Assembly: GCA_020532215.1 (NCBI GenBank)
Contig: JAJBBF010000103.1
Span: 1-43,071, forward strand
DNA from: Candidatus Cloacimonadota bacterium
GTDB taxonomy: Bacteria > Cloacimonadota > Cloacimonadia > Cloacimonadales > Cloacimonadaceae
Reading direction: 5' to 3'
Length of the DNA: 43,071 nt
Of the stretch, positions 22,569 to 31,910 are shown one piece after another. The position numbers and the translations under genes were made by a program. The notes below the pieces were generated by a model that was not told the origin of the DNA, ran no database searches, and saw only the letters and a list, made by a program, of their open reading frames with translations. How positions within the stretch are numbered: the first letter of the stretch is position 1; each line of letters opens with the position of its first letter.

Positions 22569-25061
22569 ATGAAAACCATCATCTTGATCCTCACCATCAT
22601 CATGCTATCCCTGCCACTTTTTTCCAGCCCGCGCATGGTGGCCCGCCTGGACAATCCCACTCCCTCGATGCTGCAGCGCTTTGCCAGCCAGGATGCAGAT
22701 ATCGCGGCTTATAAACCCGGGGCCTGGCTGGACCTTGTGCTCACCCAGGAGCAGTTTACCGCCTTGGTCAAGGAATTCCCCAGCCTGCGCATTACTCAGA
22801 CTGAAGCCCAGTTGAAGGAAAACCTCCGTTCCGCGAAAGATATTCCGGGCTATCGCTCTTACACTCAGATGTTGAATGAACTTACGCAGCTCCAAGCCCA
22901 GTATCCCGGATTGATGCAGCTTTCCAGCATCGGCACCGGCTGGGGTTCCATCTATGCGGACCAGGGGGCAACTTATTATCAGAATTTCGACCACGAACTC
23001 TGGGCCGTGAAGGTCTCCGCCAACGTCCAGTTGAATGAAGACGAGACAGCCTTTTACTTCGTGGGCGAACACCACGCGCGCGAACCTTTATCCACGGAAG
23101 CCTGCATGGGAATCCTGATCCATTTGCTGGAAAACTACGGCAGCGATCCCGTTGTGACAGGCATCCTGGACACCAGCGAGGTCTGGATCGTTCCGCTGCT
23201 GAATCCCGACGGCCACAAGATCGTGCTGCAGGAAACCGATATTTGGTGGCGCAAAAACCTGCGCGACAACAACGGCAACCAGAGCTTCAACCACGGAAGC
23301 TACGGCACCGGTTGGGACGGGGTGGACCTGAACCGCAATTACAGCTGGCATTGGGGCTACACCAGCGCCACCGACGACCAGAACTCTGCCACCTATCACG
23401 GACCTGAGGCTTTCAGTGAGCCGGAAACCCAGGCCCTGCGCGACTTTCTGCTCTCCAAGCCTTTTCTGGCCGGGATCGGCTACCACACCTATGGAGAATA
23501 TGTGCTTTATCCCTATGGTTATGTGGATGGCATCGCCGCCCCGGACCAAGCTGAACTGGCTTCCCTGGCCGAAGTTATCGCCACTATGCTGCCTTCGCAG
23601 GATTACGGAACCTACGCTCCCGGACCTTCCTGGGGCCTGTATCCCGTTAGCGGTGGCCTGGATGACTGGATGTACGGAGAAACCGGCGCTTTCGCCTATA
23701 CGATAGAGATGGCCACCCAGTTCATCCCGCCCGCGGCTCAGGTACCCCAGATCGTGCAACATCAGGTGAATGGCGCCCTGGCGCTGCTGCTGAGGAAAAA
23801 CCGCAATACCCTCCGTGGGCACATCACTGACGCCAACACCGGCGAGCCTCTGTCCGCGCTGGTGCTCGTGGACGGCATCGACGACCAGCCGGTGTACCGG
23901 AAGCCCCGCTCTTCCGATCCGGAATTTGGATCCTACCATTATTTCCTGCCCTCCGGCTACCACACTGTCCATTATCTTTGTCCCGGTTACGCCACCCAAT
24001 CGCTAACGCTCTATGTTTCCCCGGATGCACAGACGATCCAGGACATATGCCTCGCCCCCACCCCAGCCCAGGAACTGAATATCCTTGTCCAAAACGACTT
24101 TTTTGACCCCCTCCCGGGAGCCGTGCTCAGCTTTGACGACCTCCCGCTGGGGGAACTGGTCTCCGGTCCCGACGGATACATCACCATTGCGGATTTCCAC
24201 CCCGGTCTGTACCGCCTCACCCTGTCCAAACCCGGCTATGAAACCCTTAAACTCCGGCGCGAGATAAACTGCACAACAATAACCCTACGCCTCACCGGAC
24301 AGCCCGTGATGAGCGAGGATTTTGAGCTTAGCCTGGGCAATTGGGTTAGCACCGGCGCTTGGAACCGGACCGATTCCGAATCATTCAACGGAGATTACAG
24401 CCTCACGGACAGCCCCAACGGCAACTATTCCAACAACGGCAATTCTGCCTGCTCGCTGGCAGAGCCGATCCCACTGCAAAATGTCCAGAACGCCAACCTC
24501 CAGTTCCAGCTGAAGCGCTCTCTCGCTCTGGATGGCGATAATCTCATAGTGGAAGCTTCCACCAATGGCAGCAATTGGATCGTGCTGGGCTTTTTCGAAG
24601 GTTCAGCCGATTGGGAACTGCAATCCTACAATCTGAACAGCTTCATCGGCCACAACCTGTATTTCCGTTTCCGCCTCAACACCACCTCCTACGGATCTTC
24701 CAACGGCGTTTTCATCGATGACCTTAAGCTGTTCGTCAACGCCGATGTTTCGGCCAATTCAGACCCCGCGACGCCTCCGGCTTCCCTTACCCTTACCGCC
24801 GGACCCAATCCCTTCTCCGCCGTCACCAGCATCAGCTTGAAAACCAATTCCGCCGTAAGCGGCATAAATGTTGGCATATACAATCTGAAGGGACAGCTGA
24901 TCCGAAAACTGGGCACGTGGGACTTTGGCAAAGGCAACCACCAGCTGCTTTGGGATGGCCTGGACAACAGAGGAAACTCTGTCGCCAGCGGGATCTATCT
25001 GTTGCGGGTCGCCACTTCCGGCGGTACCCTCGCCACGCTCAGATTGGCCAGGATCAGATAG
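22569..25061 (+). CDS. Secreted M14 zinc carboxypeptidase with T9SS sorting domain
   Basis: 830 aa. A signal peptide (MKTIILILTIIMLSLPLFSS) and a propeptide-like segment precede the carboxypeptidase T/A-type catalytic domain. Zinc ligands are H169 and E172 in GEHHARE and H306 in GYHTYGEYV; the catalytic Glu is E380 in YTIEMATQF; DGVDLNRNYSWHWG gives the substrate-binding arginine region. Then come carboxypeptidase regulatory-like beta modules (LRGHITDANTGEPLSA), a jelly-roll segment (FELSLGNWVSTGAW, DGDNLIVEAS) and the sorting domain (GPNPFS, VGIYNLKGQLIR, WDGLDNRG, SGIYLLRV). It trims C-terminal residues from extracellular peptides and is adjacent to the deiminase. GGGAG precedes the ATG. 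Confidence 0.93.
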   Translation: MKTIILILTIIMLSLPLFSSPRMVARLDNPTPSMLQRFASQDADIAAYKPGAWLDLVLTQEQFTALVKEFPSLRITQTEAQLKENLRSAKDIPGYRSYTQMLNELTQLQAQYPGLMQLSSIGTGWGSIYADQGATYYQNFDHELWAVKVSANVQLNEDETAFYFVGEHHAREPLSTEACMGILIHLLENYGSDPVVTGILDTSEVWIVPLLNPDGHKIVLQETDIWWRKNLRDNNGNQSFNHGSYGTGWDGVDLNRNYSWHWGYTSATDDQNSATYHGPEAFSEPETQALRDFLLSKPFLAGIGYHTYGEYVLYPYGYVDGIAAPDQAELASLAEVIATMLPSQDYGTYAPGPSWGLYPVSGGLDDWMYGETGAFAYTIEMATQFIPPAAQVPQIVQHQVNGALALLLRKNRNTLRGHITDANTGEPLSALVLVDGIDDQPVYRKPRSSDPEFGSYHYFLPSGYHTVHYLCPGYATQSLTLYVSPDAQTIQDICLAPTPAQELNILVQNDFFDPLPGAVLSFDDLPLGELVSGPDGYITIADFHPGLYRLTLSKPGYETLKLRREINCTTITLRLTGQPVMSEDFELSLGNWVSTGAWNRTDSESFNGDYSLTDSPNGNYSNNGNSACSLAEPIPLQNVQNANLQFQLKRSLALDGDNLIVEASTNGSNWIVLGFFEGSADWELQSYNLNSFIGHNLYFRFRLNTTSYGSSNGVFIDDLKLFVNADVSANSDPATPPASLTLTAGPNPFSAVTSISLKTNSAVSGINVGIYNLKGQLIRKLGTWDFGKGNHQLLWDGLDNRGNSVASGIYLLRVATSGGTLATLRLARIR

Positions 25062-25106
25062 CGGACCCGCCCTGCCGGTTCAAACCGGTCCGAACAAGAT
25101 GAATTG

Positions 25107-25140
25107 AGGCCCCGAAGCCATAATTGGCTTCGGGGCCTTC
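25107..25140. terminator. Terminator-like hairpin between convergent carboxypeptidase and photolyase genes
   Basis: A 12-bp perfect stem (GGCCCCGAAGCC/GGCTTCGGGGCC) has a 6-nt loop and is followed on the plus strand by TTCACTG. The T-run is poor in both directions, but the stem is very stable and sits between convergent genes. Confidence 0.7.
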
Positions 25141-25170
25141 ACTGCGATTTCCGAAAGCCGCCGGACGATG

Positions 25171-26622
25171 TCAGGGCGATGCAAACGCGGCCACTTTATC
25201 CAGATAGCCCTGCATGTTAAATTTGCGCTTCAGCCCTGCCGCGTTCATATAGCGCACGCTGCCAAAGACAGCACGGGATTGCCAGGGCCGGTCGTGCTTG
25301 CCGAAGCACCAGGCGATCCCGGCGAAAGAATTGGGATCCCGCCCGTCCAGCTGGTATTTGTTATTAAGCCACAGCATCACTTGGAAGGCCGTATCAGGAT
25401 CCGGGCTCCATTCTATGATCTTCTTGCCCCAATACATACGCATATAGTTGTGCATCTTCCCGGTAATGGCCATCTCACGCTGGGCCGCGTTCCACCAGGG
25501 GTCTTCCGTGGCAGCGCTTTCCAATTCTTCGGGGCTGTAAATGGCGGGCCGGGAATCCAGCAGATGATCGTTGAGGCTTTGCCTGGCCCAGAGCGGAACG
25601 CAGGCGTAGTTGTCGTAATCAGGGTTGAACCAGCAGAAATTACAGCTCAACTCCCGGCGGATGATCAGTTCTTCCAAAAACGAAGCGAGTCCTGCCTGCA
25701 GCGGTTCAAGCCCGCTTTTATCGCCGATCAGGCCAGCCGCGGCATAGGCCGGAACTCCGCAAAATTCCAAAGCCCGGACCGCCACCTCCAGCGAGGAGAT
25801 CTGCCCGAAATGCAGCCAGGGGCTCAGATCGCTCTGGATGCCCAGGGAGGGATCGTTGCGTTTTTGCGCGTAGCGAATCAGCTTTTCGGACAGAAAGGAA
25901 TCCAGCCTTTTTAATCCTTCTGACCTGCCCCCTTTGAACACGGATACCGGGGTTACAGAAGCGTCGATCCGCAAATACCGGGCGGCAAACTCAGTCAGTC
26001 CGTCCAAGCCCAATCCTTGCTTGTAACTCAGCCGCGGTATGGATGCGGGTAGCTCCGGCCCCGGCTTTTTCAACTTGGGCAGCCCCAACTGATCCGGCGG
26101 CAGCAGAAAAGCTTCCAGATGCTTCAGGATCTTCCTGCGGATGGTGGCCGCGGCGTATTCTTCCTTGTTGGAAGCGGTCTCCACCGGCACCACTACGTCG
26201 CTTTCCACCTCCAGCCAGCGCTGTGGTCCCAGTTTGGCGGAAAGTTTCTCCCGCCAATTCCGCTGCCAGCGCAGATAACCCCGGTCTGCAACAACGAAAG
26301 CCCTGTCTTTGGCAATGGCAGCGATCACCTCTGGCGGTTGGCCGGCGCAGAGGTGAAAGGGGATTCCCTGTCCGGCCAGTTCCGAGGCGGTTTCCGCCAA
26401 GCCTTCCAGCATGAATTGATAGTGGCGCTGGTTGGCTTCAGGAACATCCCCGCTGAGCACGAAAACCACTATCAGCGGCACTTTCCATTCCGCTGCCAGC
26501 GTTCCGGCCAGGTTCAGGGCGTGGTTGTAATCAATCCGCTGGGATTGCTGCATCCAATAAAGCACAAACTCCGGTTTTGCCCCGGCCAGCGGTGGCGGGC
26601 TGCCAATTCTGGCTTCATTCAT
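25171..26622 (-). CDS. Deoxyribodipyrimidine photo-lyase, class II
   Basis: Uses light and FADH to split cyclobutane pyrimidine dimers in DNA. The protein is 483 aa from ATG 26622; the track's extra N-terminal residues to 26949 run antisense over pgsB and contain no family sequence. Class II signatures are strong: RRELSCNFCWFNPDYDNYACVPLWARQSL, MAITGKMHNYMRMYWGKKIIEW and WLNNKYQLDGRDPNSFAGIAWCFGKHDRPW. The N-terminus has an antenna-type Rossmann domain (VLYWMQQSQRIDYNHALNLA). For an otherwise anaerobe-like gene set it points to occasional light exposure. Single-gene unit, divergent from pgsB. Confidence 0.94.
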   Translation of the reverse strand: MNEARIGSPPPLAGAKPEFVLYWMQQSQRIDYNHALNLAGTLAAEWKVPLIVVFVLSGDVPEANQRHYQFMLEGLAETASELAGQGIPFHLCAGQPPEVIAAIAKDRAFVVADRGYLRWQRNWREKLSAKLGPQRWLEVESDVVVPVETASNKEEYAAATIRRKILKHLEAFLLPPDQLGLPKLKKPGPELPASIPRLSYKQGLGLDGLTEFAARYLRIDASVTPVSVFKGGRSEGLKRLDSFLSEKLIRYAQKRNDPSLGIQSDLSPWLHFGQISSLEVAVRALEFCGVPAYAAAGLIGDKSGLEPLQAGLASFLEELIIRRELSCNFCWFNPDYDNYACVPLWARQSLNDHLLDSRPAIYSPEELESAATEDPWWNAAQREMAITGKMHNYMRMYWGKKIIEWSPDPDTAFQVMLWLNNKYQLDGRDPNSFAGIAWCFGKHDRPWQSRAVFGSVRYMNAAGLKRKFNMQGYLDKVAAFASP

Positions 26623-26822
26623 CCGCTTTTCCCCATAAATATTGATTTTACTGGACAATTTCTGCGGCGGCCAAAAATGTGTCAACCGATATCCCGCGTT
26701 CAGGCTTGCGGTTGCTGGGGCGAAAAGCCGTCCGGGTGGAACGGAATTTGCATAATTACGATCGTAATGCTGCTGAAAATCCCTTTTCACGCCAGCCTGA
26801 CTAGACGATAAATGAGGAATTG

Positions 26823-28022
26823 ATGACTGTTTTGATCCTTGCGACGGCGCTTTTGATCGGATTCTGGATCCATGAATACTGGCGGCACCAGCGCAACGTG
26901 AAAGCCATCCCAATCCGGATCCACGTAAATGGAACCCGGGGGAAATCAAGCGTGACCCGTTTGATAGCGGCCGGACTCCGGGCCGGGGGCAAACGCACGG
27001 TGGCCAAGATCACCGGCACCCTCCCGCGCGTGGTATTGCCGGATGGGCGGGAATCTGCCATCATCCGCTTGATGGGGGCGAACATCATCGAACAGAAATA
27101 TATTTTTCGCCACGCCTCCAGCGAGAAGCCGGACGCCATCGTGGTGGAATGCATGGCCGTGAACCCCACCTTCCAGTGGATCACCGAACGCAAGTTTGTG
27201 CGCAGCACCATCAGCGTGATCACGAACTGCCGGGCGGACCATCAGGACCTGATGGGCTGCACGGAACAGAGCGTTACGCTGAGCCTGAGCAACACCATCC
27301 CCAGCGGCGGGATCTGCTATACGGCCGAAAACGTCCACTTTGGCCTGCTGGAGAAAGTGGCCAAAAAGCGCCATTGCCAGATCCGCCAGATCCGCCCGGT
27401 TGACGTAACCCAGCAGGAACTGGCGCAGTTCCGCTACATCGAGCATGCCGAAAACGTCCAGCTCGCCCTCGCCGTCTGCGCCGAAGCCGGCGTTCCCCGC
27501 GATATCGCCATCCGCGGCATGCAAAGCGCCAACCCCGATCCGGGAGCCCTGCGCAAATACGTGATCCACGAAAGCCGTAAAGTTATCACCTTCTACAACG
27601 TTTTTGCCGCCAACGATCCGGAATCCACTGCCACAGTGATCGGCATGGTCACCGGCCACCTCAAAAACGTGGAGAAGATCATCATTCTGAACAGCCGCGG
27701 AGACAGGCTTTATCGCTCCCACCAGCTGGTAGACGAGGTGGTGAAGCTGGACTATTCCTACGTGCTGCTCACCGGTGAGATCACGGATAAGGTGGAGGCC
27801 TATGCCCTGCACGCCGGGATCCCCAGGAAACAGCTGTTCAACCTGGGCGAGCCGCTGCCGGAAGTCATCTACAACAAAGTGGTGGAACTCACCAACAGCG
27901 AATCGCACGTGCTGGGGATCGGCAACATGGCCGGCAAGATCAAATACGGCGCGCAGATCGTAGCGCATTTCAAACATAAATCGAGAAAGCAAAATGAGGA
28001 ATTAAAGTGGTTGAAGCTGTAA
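26823..28022 (+). CDS. pgsB: Poly-gamma-glutamate synthase PgsB/CapB
   Basis: Mur-ligase-type ATP-dependent amide ligase that polymerises glutamate through gamma-carboxyl links, or ligates a similar acidic amino acid. The protein is 399 aa from ATG 26823 (track start 26820 is TTG), with GAGG upstream. An N-terminal membrane helix (LILATALLIGFWIHEYW) precedes the P-loop HVNGTRGKSSVTRL, followed by VVECMAVNPTFQW, SVITNCRADHQDLMG, FNVFAANDPEST-like YNVFAANDPES, ILNSRGDRLYRS and a late GIGNMAGK. First gene of a seven-gene operon, overlapping pgsC by 16 bp. Confidence 0.93.
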   Translation: MTVLILATALLIGFWIHEYWRHQRNVKAIPIRIHVNGTRGKSSVTRLIAAGLRAGGKRTVAKITGTLPRVVLPDGRESAIIRLMGANIIEQKYIFRHASSEKPDAIVVECMAVNPTFQWITERKFVRSTISVITNCRADHQDLMGCTEQSVTLSLSNTIPSGGICYTAENVHFGLLEKVAKKRHCQIRQIRPVDVTQQELAQFRYIEHAENVQLALAVCAEAGVPRDIAIRGMQSANPDPGALRKYVIHESRKVITFYNVFAANDPESTATVIGMVTGHLKNVEKIIILNSRGDRLYRSHQLVDEVVKLDYSYVLLTGEITDKVEAYALHAGIPRKQLFNLGEPLPEVIYNKVVELTNSESHVLGIGNMAGKIKYGAQIVAHFKHKSRKQNEELKWLKL

Positions 28023-28462
28023 TTCAGGCCGCTGTGGGCCTGGGCGTCATCATCAGTCTGATCTTCAGCGAGATGCTGGGCGCCTCCGCCGGAGGTATAG
28101 TGGTTCCGGGCTATCTGGCCCTGTATCTGGACAAACCCATGCAGATCCTGGGCACCTTGCTGGTCAGTTTGCTCACCTGGGCTATCATTCGGGTAATCAG
28201 TCAGTTCACCCTGATGTTCGGAAAACGGCGCATGGTGCTGAGCATTCTGATCGGATTCATCCTGGGCTGGGCCACCCGCCTGCTGGTGTTTCAAAACTTC
28301 ACCGTATATACCTTTCAGATGCAGTCCATCGGCTACATCGTGCCCGGCCTCATCGCCAACTGGTTCGAGCGCCAGGGCTTCGTGAAAACCCTCGCCACCA
28401 TGGGCATCGCCGCGATCGTCGTGCGCCTGGCCCTGATGGTGATCTTCAACGGGGAGGTATAA
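28007..28462 (+). CDS. pgsC: Poly-gamma-glutamate biosynthesis protein PgsC
   Basis: 151-aa integral membrane partner of PgsB, with about four to five helices and the family patterns FSEMLGASAGGIVVPGYLALY and VPGLIANWFERQG. It starts with GTG 28007 inside pgsB. PgsC is thought to form the membrane part of the polymerase/export complex. It is followed two bases later by pgsW. Confidence 0.93.
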   Translation: MVEAVIQAAVGLGVIISLIFSEMLGASAGGIVVPGYLALYLDKPMQILGTLLVSLLTWAIIRVISQFTLMFGKRRMVLSILIGFILGWATRLLVFQNFTVYTFQMQSIGYIVPGLIANWFERQGFVKTLATMGIAAIVVRLALMVIFNGEV

Positions 28463-28464
28463 GC

Positions 28465-29586
28465 ATGTACCGTCCTTCCCTTAAATCCGGCTGGTCCCTG
28501 ATCATTCTCTTCGCGCTCAGCGTGATCCTCTTTGTGATCGCCCATAGCAGCTATGTAACCATCGAGGCCGATTTCCACCAGTCCAAAGTGGATGCCGCCC
28601 GGCTGATGGCAGCTTTTATGGACAGTCTGCGGGCCGAACAGCAGGAACTGGGGATCCCCTTCGATCCCATCAACGATCCGCTGCAGACCGGCCTTATCGG
28701 CGCTGCCCGCACCACCATAACCACAGACCGCGGCTTGCTGTCGGAAAAACAGGCCGCCCTCAATCCCAATCTCGCAGCCGTTTTTGTGGAAGAGCTCTCC
28801 AAACAGGGCCTCAAAGCCGGCGATCACGTTGCAGTGGCCTTCACCGGCTCGAATCCCGGGGCGAATCTCGCCCTCTACGCCGCCCTCCAGGTGATGAAGC
28901 TGGAGCCCGCCATCATCGTGGCCCTTTCCTCTGCCTCCTATGGTGCCAACCGGGAGGAATACACCTGGCTGGATATGGAGGCGATCCTGAGGCAGAAAGG
29001 CCTGATCGATTTTGGCTGCCAGTACGCCTCCCTCGGTGGCAAGGACGATCTGGGGATCGGGCTTTCGGACAACGGTATCACCGCCCTGTTCGATGCCATG
29101 TCCCGCAACGGGACCAGCCAGATCATCGGCGCCACCTTTGCCGAAAACGTTCAAACCCGGGCTGAGGCCTACAAACAGCTGCTGCCCCAGGGCAAGCGCT
29201 ACAAGCTGTTCATCAATATCGGCCGCGGCCTGGCCAATGTTGGCAGCATTCCCAATGCCAACCAGATCCGGGAAGGCCTCAATCCCAAGCTGGCCGAAGA
29301 GCAGTTCGATCCCGAAGGCGTGATGATGGTGATGGCCAAAGAAGGCGTGCCCGTTTTCAGCATGCAGCATCCCCGCCGCTGGATCCGCCGCTATAAGCTG
29401 GAAGAGCCTTCCGGCCAAATGCCCGAGCCCGGCGTCGGCCCTGCCTTCAGCGTAAAAAAACACAACGTCACCGTTGCCGCCATCTGCCTCGCCATCCTTC
29501 TGGCGGCTATCGTTGCCGTGATCATTTTCGACCGCCACGACCGTCATTTCATGGCCAATATCGTCGATCCCGATGAAGAATTGTAA
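28465..29586 (+). CDS. pgsW: Poly-gamma-glutamate system protein PgsW
   Basis: 373 aa with an N-terminal membrane helix (WSLIILFALSVILFVIAHSS), a large soluble region and a second helix near the C-terminus (VAAICLAILLAAIVAVIIFD), so most of it probably lies outside the cytoplasm. The region VAVAFTGSNPGANLALYAAL and LFINIGRGLANVGSIPN are characteristic of the poly-gamma-glutamate system protein found with pgsB and pgsC in several diderm or Thermotoga-like bacteria. The exact role is not known. GGGGAGG lies before the ATG. No PgsA/CapA homologue is present in the operon. Confidence 0.88.
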   Translation: MYRPSLKSGWSLIILFALSVILFVIAHSSYVTIEADFHQSKVDAARLMAAFMDSLRAEQQELGIPFDPINDPLQTGLIGAARTTITTDRGLLSEKQAALNPNLAAVFVEELSKQGLKAGDHVAVAFTGSNPGANLALYAALQVMKLEPAIIVALSSASYGANREEYTWLDMEAILRQKGLIDFGCQYASLGGKDDLGIGLSDNGITALFDAMSRNGTSQIIGATFAENVQTRAEAYKQLLPQGKRYKLFINIGRGLANVGSIPNANQIREGLNPKLAEEQFDPEGVMMVMAKEGVPVFSMQHPRRWIRRYKLEEPSGQMPEPGVGPAFSVKKHNVTVAAICLAILLAAIVAVIIFDRHDRHFMANIVDPDEEL

Positions 29587-29599
29587 TTTTGGAGCATAA

Positions 29600-30415
29600 A
29601 TGTTCAAACGTCTGATCCTTGTTCTTGCCTGCCTGGCGGCCCTGGTCGCCCTCCCGGCGAAGGTCAAGCCCCTCAATTTCAACGATCCCGGCAACCGCCG
29701 CCTGCTCAAGACCGAAGCCGGAAATTACTGGTATTACCGCTCTCTACCGGAAAAATCCATGACCCTCGATGTGCAGGGCATCGAAAGCATAGACCTGCGT
29801 TCCTTCGGCCTGGAAGACCTGCGGAAACCCCAGGTGATCACCATCATCGGCGGCACAAAAAAGACCTGGGACCTCAGCCTTGATCAGCGCCTCGGCGGCT
29901 TTTACCTTTACCACGAAATCAAGGTACCCATCCCGGCCGGCACCAAGTCCATCCAGGTCCTCTGCTATGAGCGCAGCATCTATTTCCGCCCCTTTTACAC
30001 GGTGAAGCCGGCCCCCAAACCCAAAGCCGCCAAACCGGCCAACCTGGCCGTTAAAGCCCACGGCGGGGTGATCACCATCAGCCACAACGGCACCGACAGC
30101 CCCTACTATGTCTTCAACCCCTCCCAAGGGCTAAAATTCACCCTCAACAACGGCCGCACCGCGATCGTCTATGTGCGCGCCAGATTGCTCGACCGCAGCC
30201 TGCCGGTCTTTGAAGTTTACCGCGACGGCAAACTGCTTGACACCCATGAATTCACTCTGCGCCGGACCACCAAATACAGAGCGGTGGGAGTTGACCACCT
30301 GACCACCGGGATGAAGCTGGAATTGCCAGAAAACAGTGGATCGGCGGAAATTGAACTGCGCGCCAAAAGCGACCACATGTTCTTCGCCCGGCCGCTGCTG
30401 CGCAAAGCGGATTGA
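29600..30415 (+). CDS. Periplasmic protein of unknown function in PGA operon
   Basis: 271 aa with a signal peptide (MFKRLILVLACLAALVALPAK) and no further membrane helix. It is rich in beta-type sequence with a Pro/Lys/Ala linker (VKPAPKPKAAKPAN) between two halves. The first half has YRSLPEKSMTLDVQGI and the second GGVITISHNGTDSPYYVF. I recognise no family. GGAG precedes the ATG, 13 bp after pgsW. Position suggests an adaptor between the inner-membrane Pgs complex and the outer-membrane barrel encoded next. Confidence 0.75.
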   Translation: MFKRLILVLACLAALVALPAKVKPLNFNDPGNRRLLKTEAGNYWYYRSLPEKSMTLDVQGIESIDLRSFGLEDLRKPQVITIIGGTKKTWDLSLDQRLGGFYLYHEIKVPIPAGTKSIQVLCYERSIYFRPFYTVKPAPKPKAAKPANLAVKAHGGVITISHNGTDSPYYVFNPSQGLKFTLNNGRTAIVYVRARLLDRSLPVFEVYRDGKLLDTHEFTLRRTTKYRAVGVDHLTTGMKLELPENSGSAEIELRAKSDHMFFARPLLRKAD

Positions 30416-30423
30416 GACAGCTT

Positions 30424-31557
30424 ATGCCTGATCCCAACAAGAAAGAACCGCTGGAACCCCTCTCCGATCAGCAGTCCGGCAAACCAGGGGAAAAGGGTTC
30501 ACGCCCGGAACGGGATGACCGCCCCCAGGGGAAACCTCCGGTCAAAGCGCCCCGCAGCATCATTCCGATCATTATGGGCCTGGCTCTGTTTCTGGCTTTG
30601 GCGCCCCGGCCCCTCTGCGCCCAGCTCGAGATCGGCGTCTCCCTGGGAACCTCTTATTCAGACAACGTTTTCCAGCTCTCCGAATATGACCTGAACCGCT
30701 GGGACCACAGCCATCCCAACCTCGATTACGCGAACACCACGGACGACCTGGCCCTCGACGCCCGCTTCGACCTGGCCTGGCCCATCCGCTACCAGTGGTG
30801 GAAATTCATCCCCTCGGTGACCGCCAAGATCTCCCAAAACCTTTCGAACCCGGACAAACAGCGCCAGGACGCCCTCTTCCGCCTGCGCGTGGAACGCTAT
30901 TACTGGAATTTCACCGCCCTCTACGGCTACTACCCGGAAAACTACGTGCGCAGCTACATCGATACTGATGGCAGCCAAAGGCTGGAAAAATTCAGCTACG
31001 CCCGTAACCTTTACCGCGGCGACCTCAACCTCAAACCTTTTAAAAACACCACCCTGCAGTTGCATGGACGCTACGAGCAGTATTATTACAACGAATTCTG
31101 GACCGAGTTCGACGCCAACGCCACCACCCTCGGCCTCGGAGCCCGCTATGCCTTTCCCGCTTTCAGCCTCAGCGCCAATTACCGCTACCGGATCTTCGAT
31201 AATCACCGCCACGACGCCGAGGACGGCAGCTACGAAAGCAACCGCTACAGTGGAAACATCCGCCTCAAAAGCACTCCCCTCAACGACGACAAGCCTTCCG
31301 GGCCCTCTTTCTATCCCGAACTCACCCTCTCATACGAGGAACGCTTCTTCCAATCCCTGGACCCCTGGTATGGCGGCCGCGCCGATTTTATCTACAACAC
31401 CAGCGCCGCCCTCAATTTCGAGATCGAACCCCGCTGGAATTTAAAGCTTGACTACTCTCACGCCTACAGGAATGTAGAATCGCCTGTGGAGGAAGTCCGC
31501 CGCGCCAGGGAATACAGCGAAAACGAGGTCTCCGCCACGGTCAAATACAGCTTTTAG
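30424..31557 (+). CDS. Outer-membrane beta-barrel protein in PGA operon
   Basis: 377 aa from ATG 30424 (track start 30412 is TTG inside the previous stop). An unusual charged N-terminal stretch of about 45 residues (KKEPLEPLSDQQSGKPGEK...) precedes a signal-type helix (SIIPIIMGLALFLALAPRPLCAQ). The rest is repeated amphipathic beta strands ending in aromatic residues (YSDNVFQL, RYYWNFTALYGYY, LSANYRYRIFDN) and closes with Phe (ATVKYSF), the standard barrel signature. An internal ATG (PIIMGLAL) could give a shorter signal peptide. Likely an outer-membrane channel or receptor for the polymer made by PgsBC. Confidence 0.8.
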   Translation: MPDPNKKEPLEPLSDQQSGKPGEKGSRPERDDRPQGKPPVKAPRSIIPIIMGLALFLALAPRPLCAQLEIGVSLGTSYSDNVFQLSEYDLNRWDHSHPNLDYANTTDDLALDARFDLAWPIRYQWWKFIPSVTAKISQNLSNPDKQRQDALFRLRVERYYWNFTALYGYYPENYVRSYIDTDGSQRLEKFSYARNLYRGDLNLKPFKNTTLQLHGRYEQYYYNEFWTEFDANATTLGLGARYAFPAFSLSANYRYRIFDNHRHDAEDGSYESNRYSGNIRLKSTPLNDDKPSGPSFYPELTLSYEERFFQSLDPWYGGRADFIYNTSAALNFEIEPRWNLKLDYSHAYRNVESPVEEVRRAREYSENEVSATVKYSF

Positions 31558-31566
31558 GTGCACACC

Positions 31567-31896
31567 ATGGAATTCAGACAAGAAAGCGACATTAAAAAGA
31601 TCCGGGAATTCCTTGATCTTTCCGAGAACCACAAGATCGAACTCCGCCACTACAAAAGCCCCGTCCTCGTTTGGGCGGTCTCGGACGGCACAGCCTATTA
31701 CACCATCTGGGAACATGAACTGCTGCAAAGATTTGGCCTCGCCAATGTCGATGGCTGGGATTTCGAGGAAGACCTGCTCTTCTGTCCGGACTGGATGGCG
31801 GAGGACTGGGATGAGGACTCCGATCCCGAAGACGATGACGATGACGATCTGGGGCTGATCTGCGACATCAAGCTGCCCCCTTTGAAAAAGGACTGA
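31567..31896 (+). CDS. Small acidic protein of unknown function
   Basis: 109 aa from ATG 31567, with AGGTG eight bases upstream. It has an N-terminal helical stretch (EFRQESDIKKIREFLDLSENHKIELRHY), a beta segment (VLVWAVSDGTAYYTIWEHEL), and an acidic C-terminal region (EDWDEDSDPEDDDDDDLGL). No signal peptide, so cytoplasmic. No family recognised. It lies tightly between the barrel gene and gpsA. Confidence 0.7.
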   Translation: MEFRQESDIKKIREFLDLSENHKIELRHYKSPVLVWAVSDGTAYYTIWEHELLQRFGLANVDGWDFEEDLLFCPDWMAEDWDEDSDPEDDDDDDLGLICDIKLPPLKKD

Positions 31897-31910
31897 GCGC
31901 GGAGGCCTGG

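Noticed and set aside
28333-29709. 458-aa minus ORF over pgsC and pgsW
   Set aside because: Antisense shadow of clearly recognised Pgs genes with no start signal.
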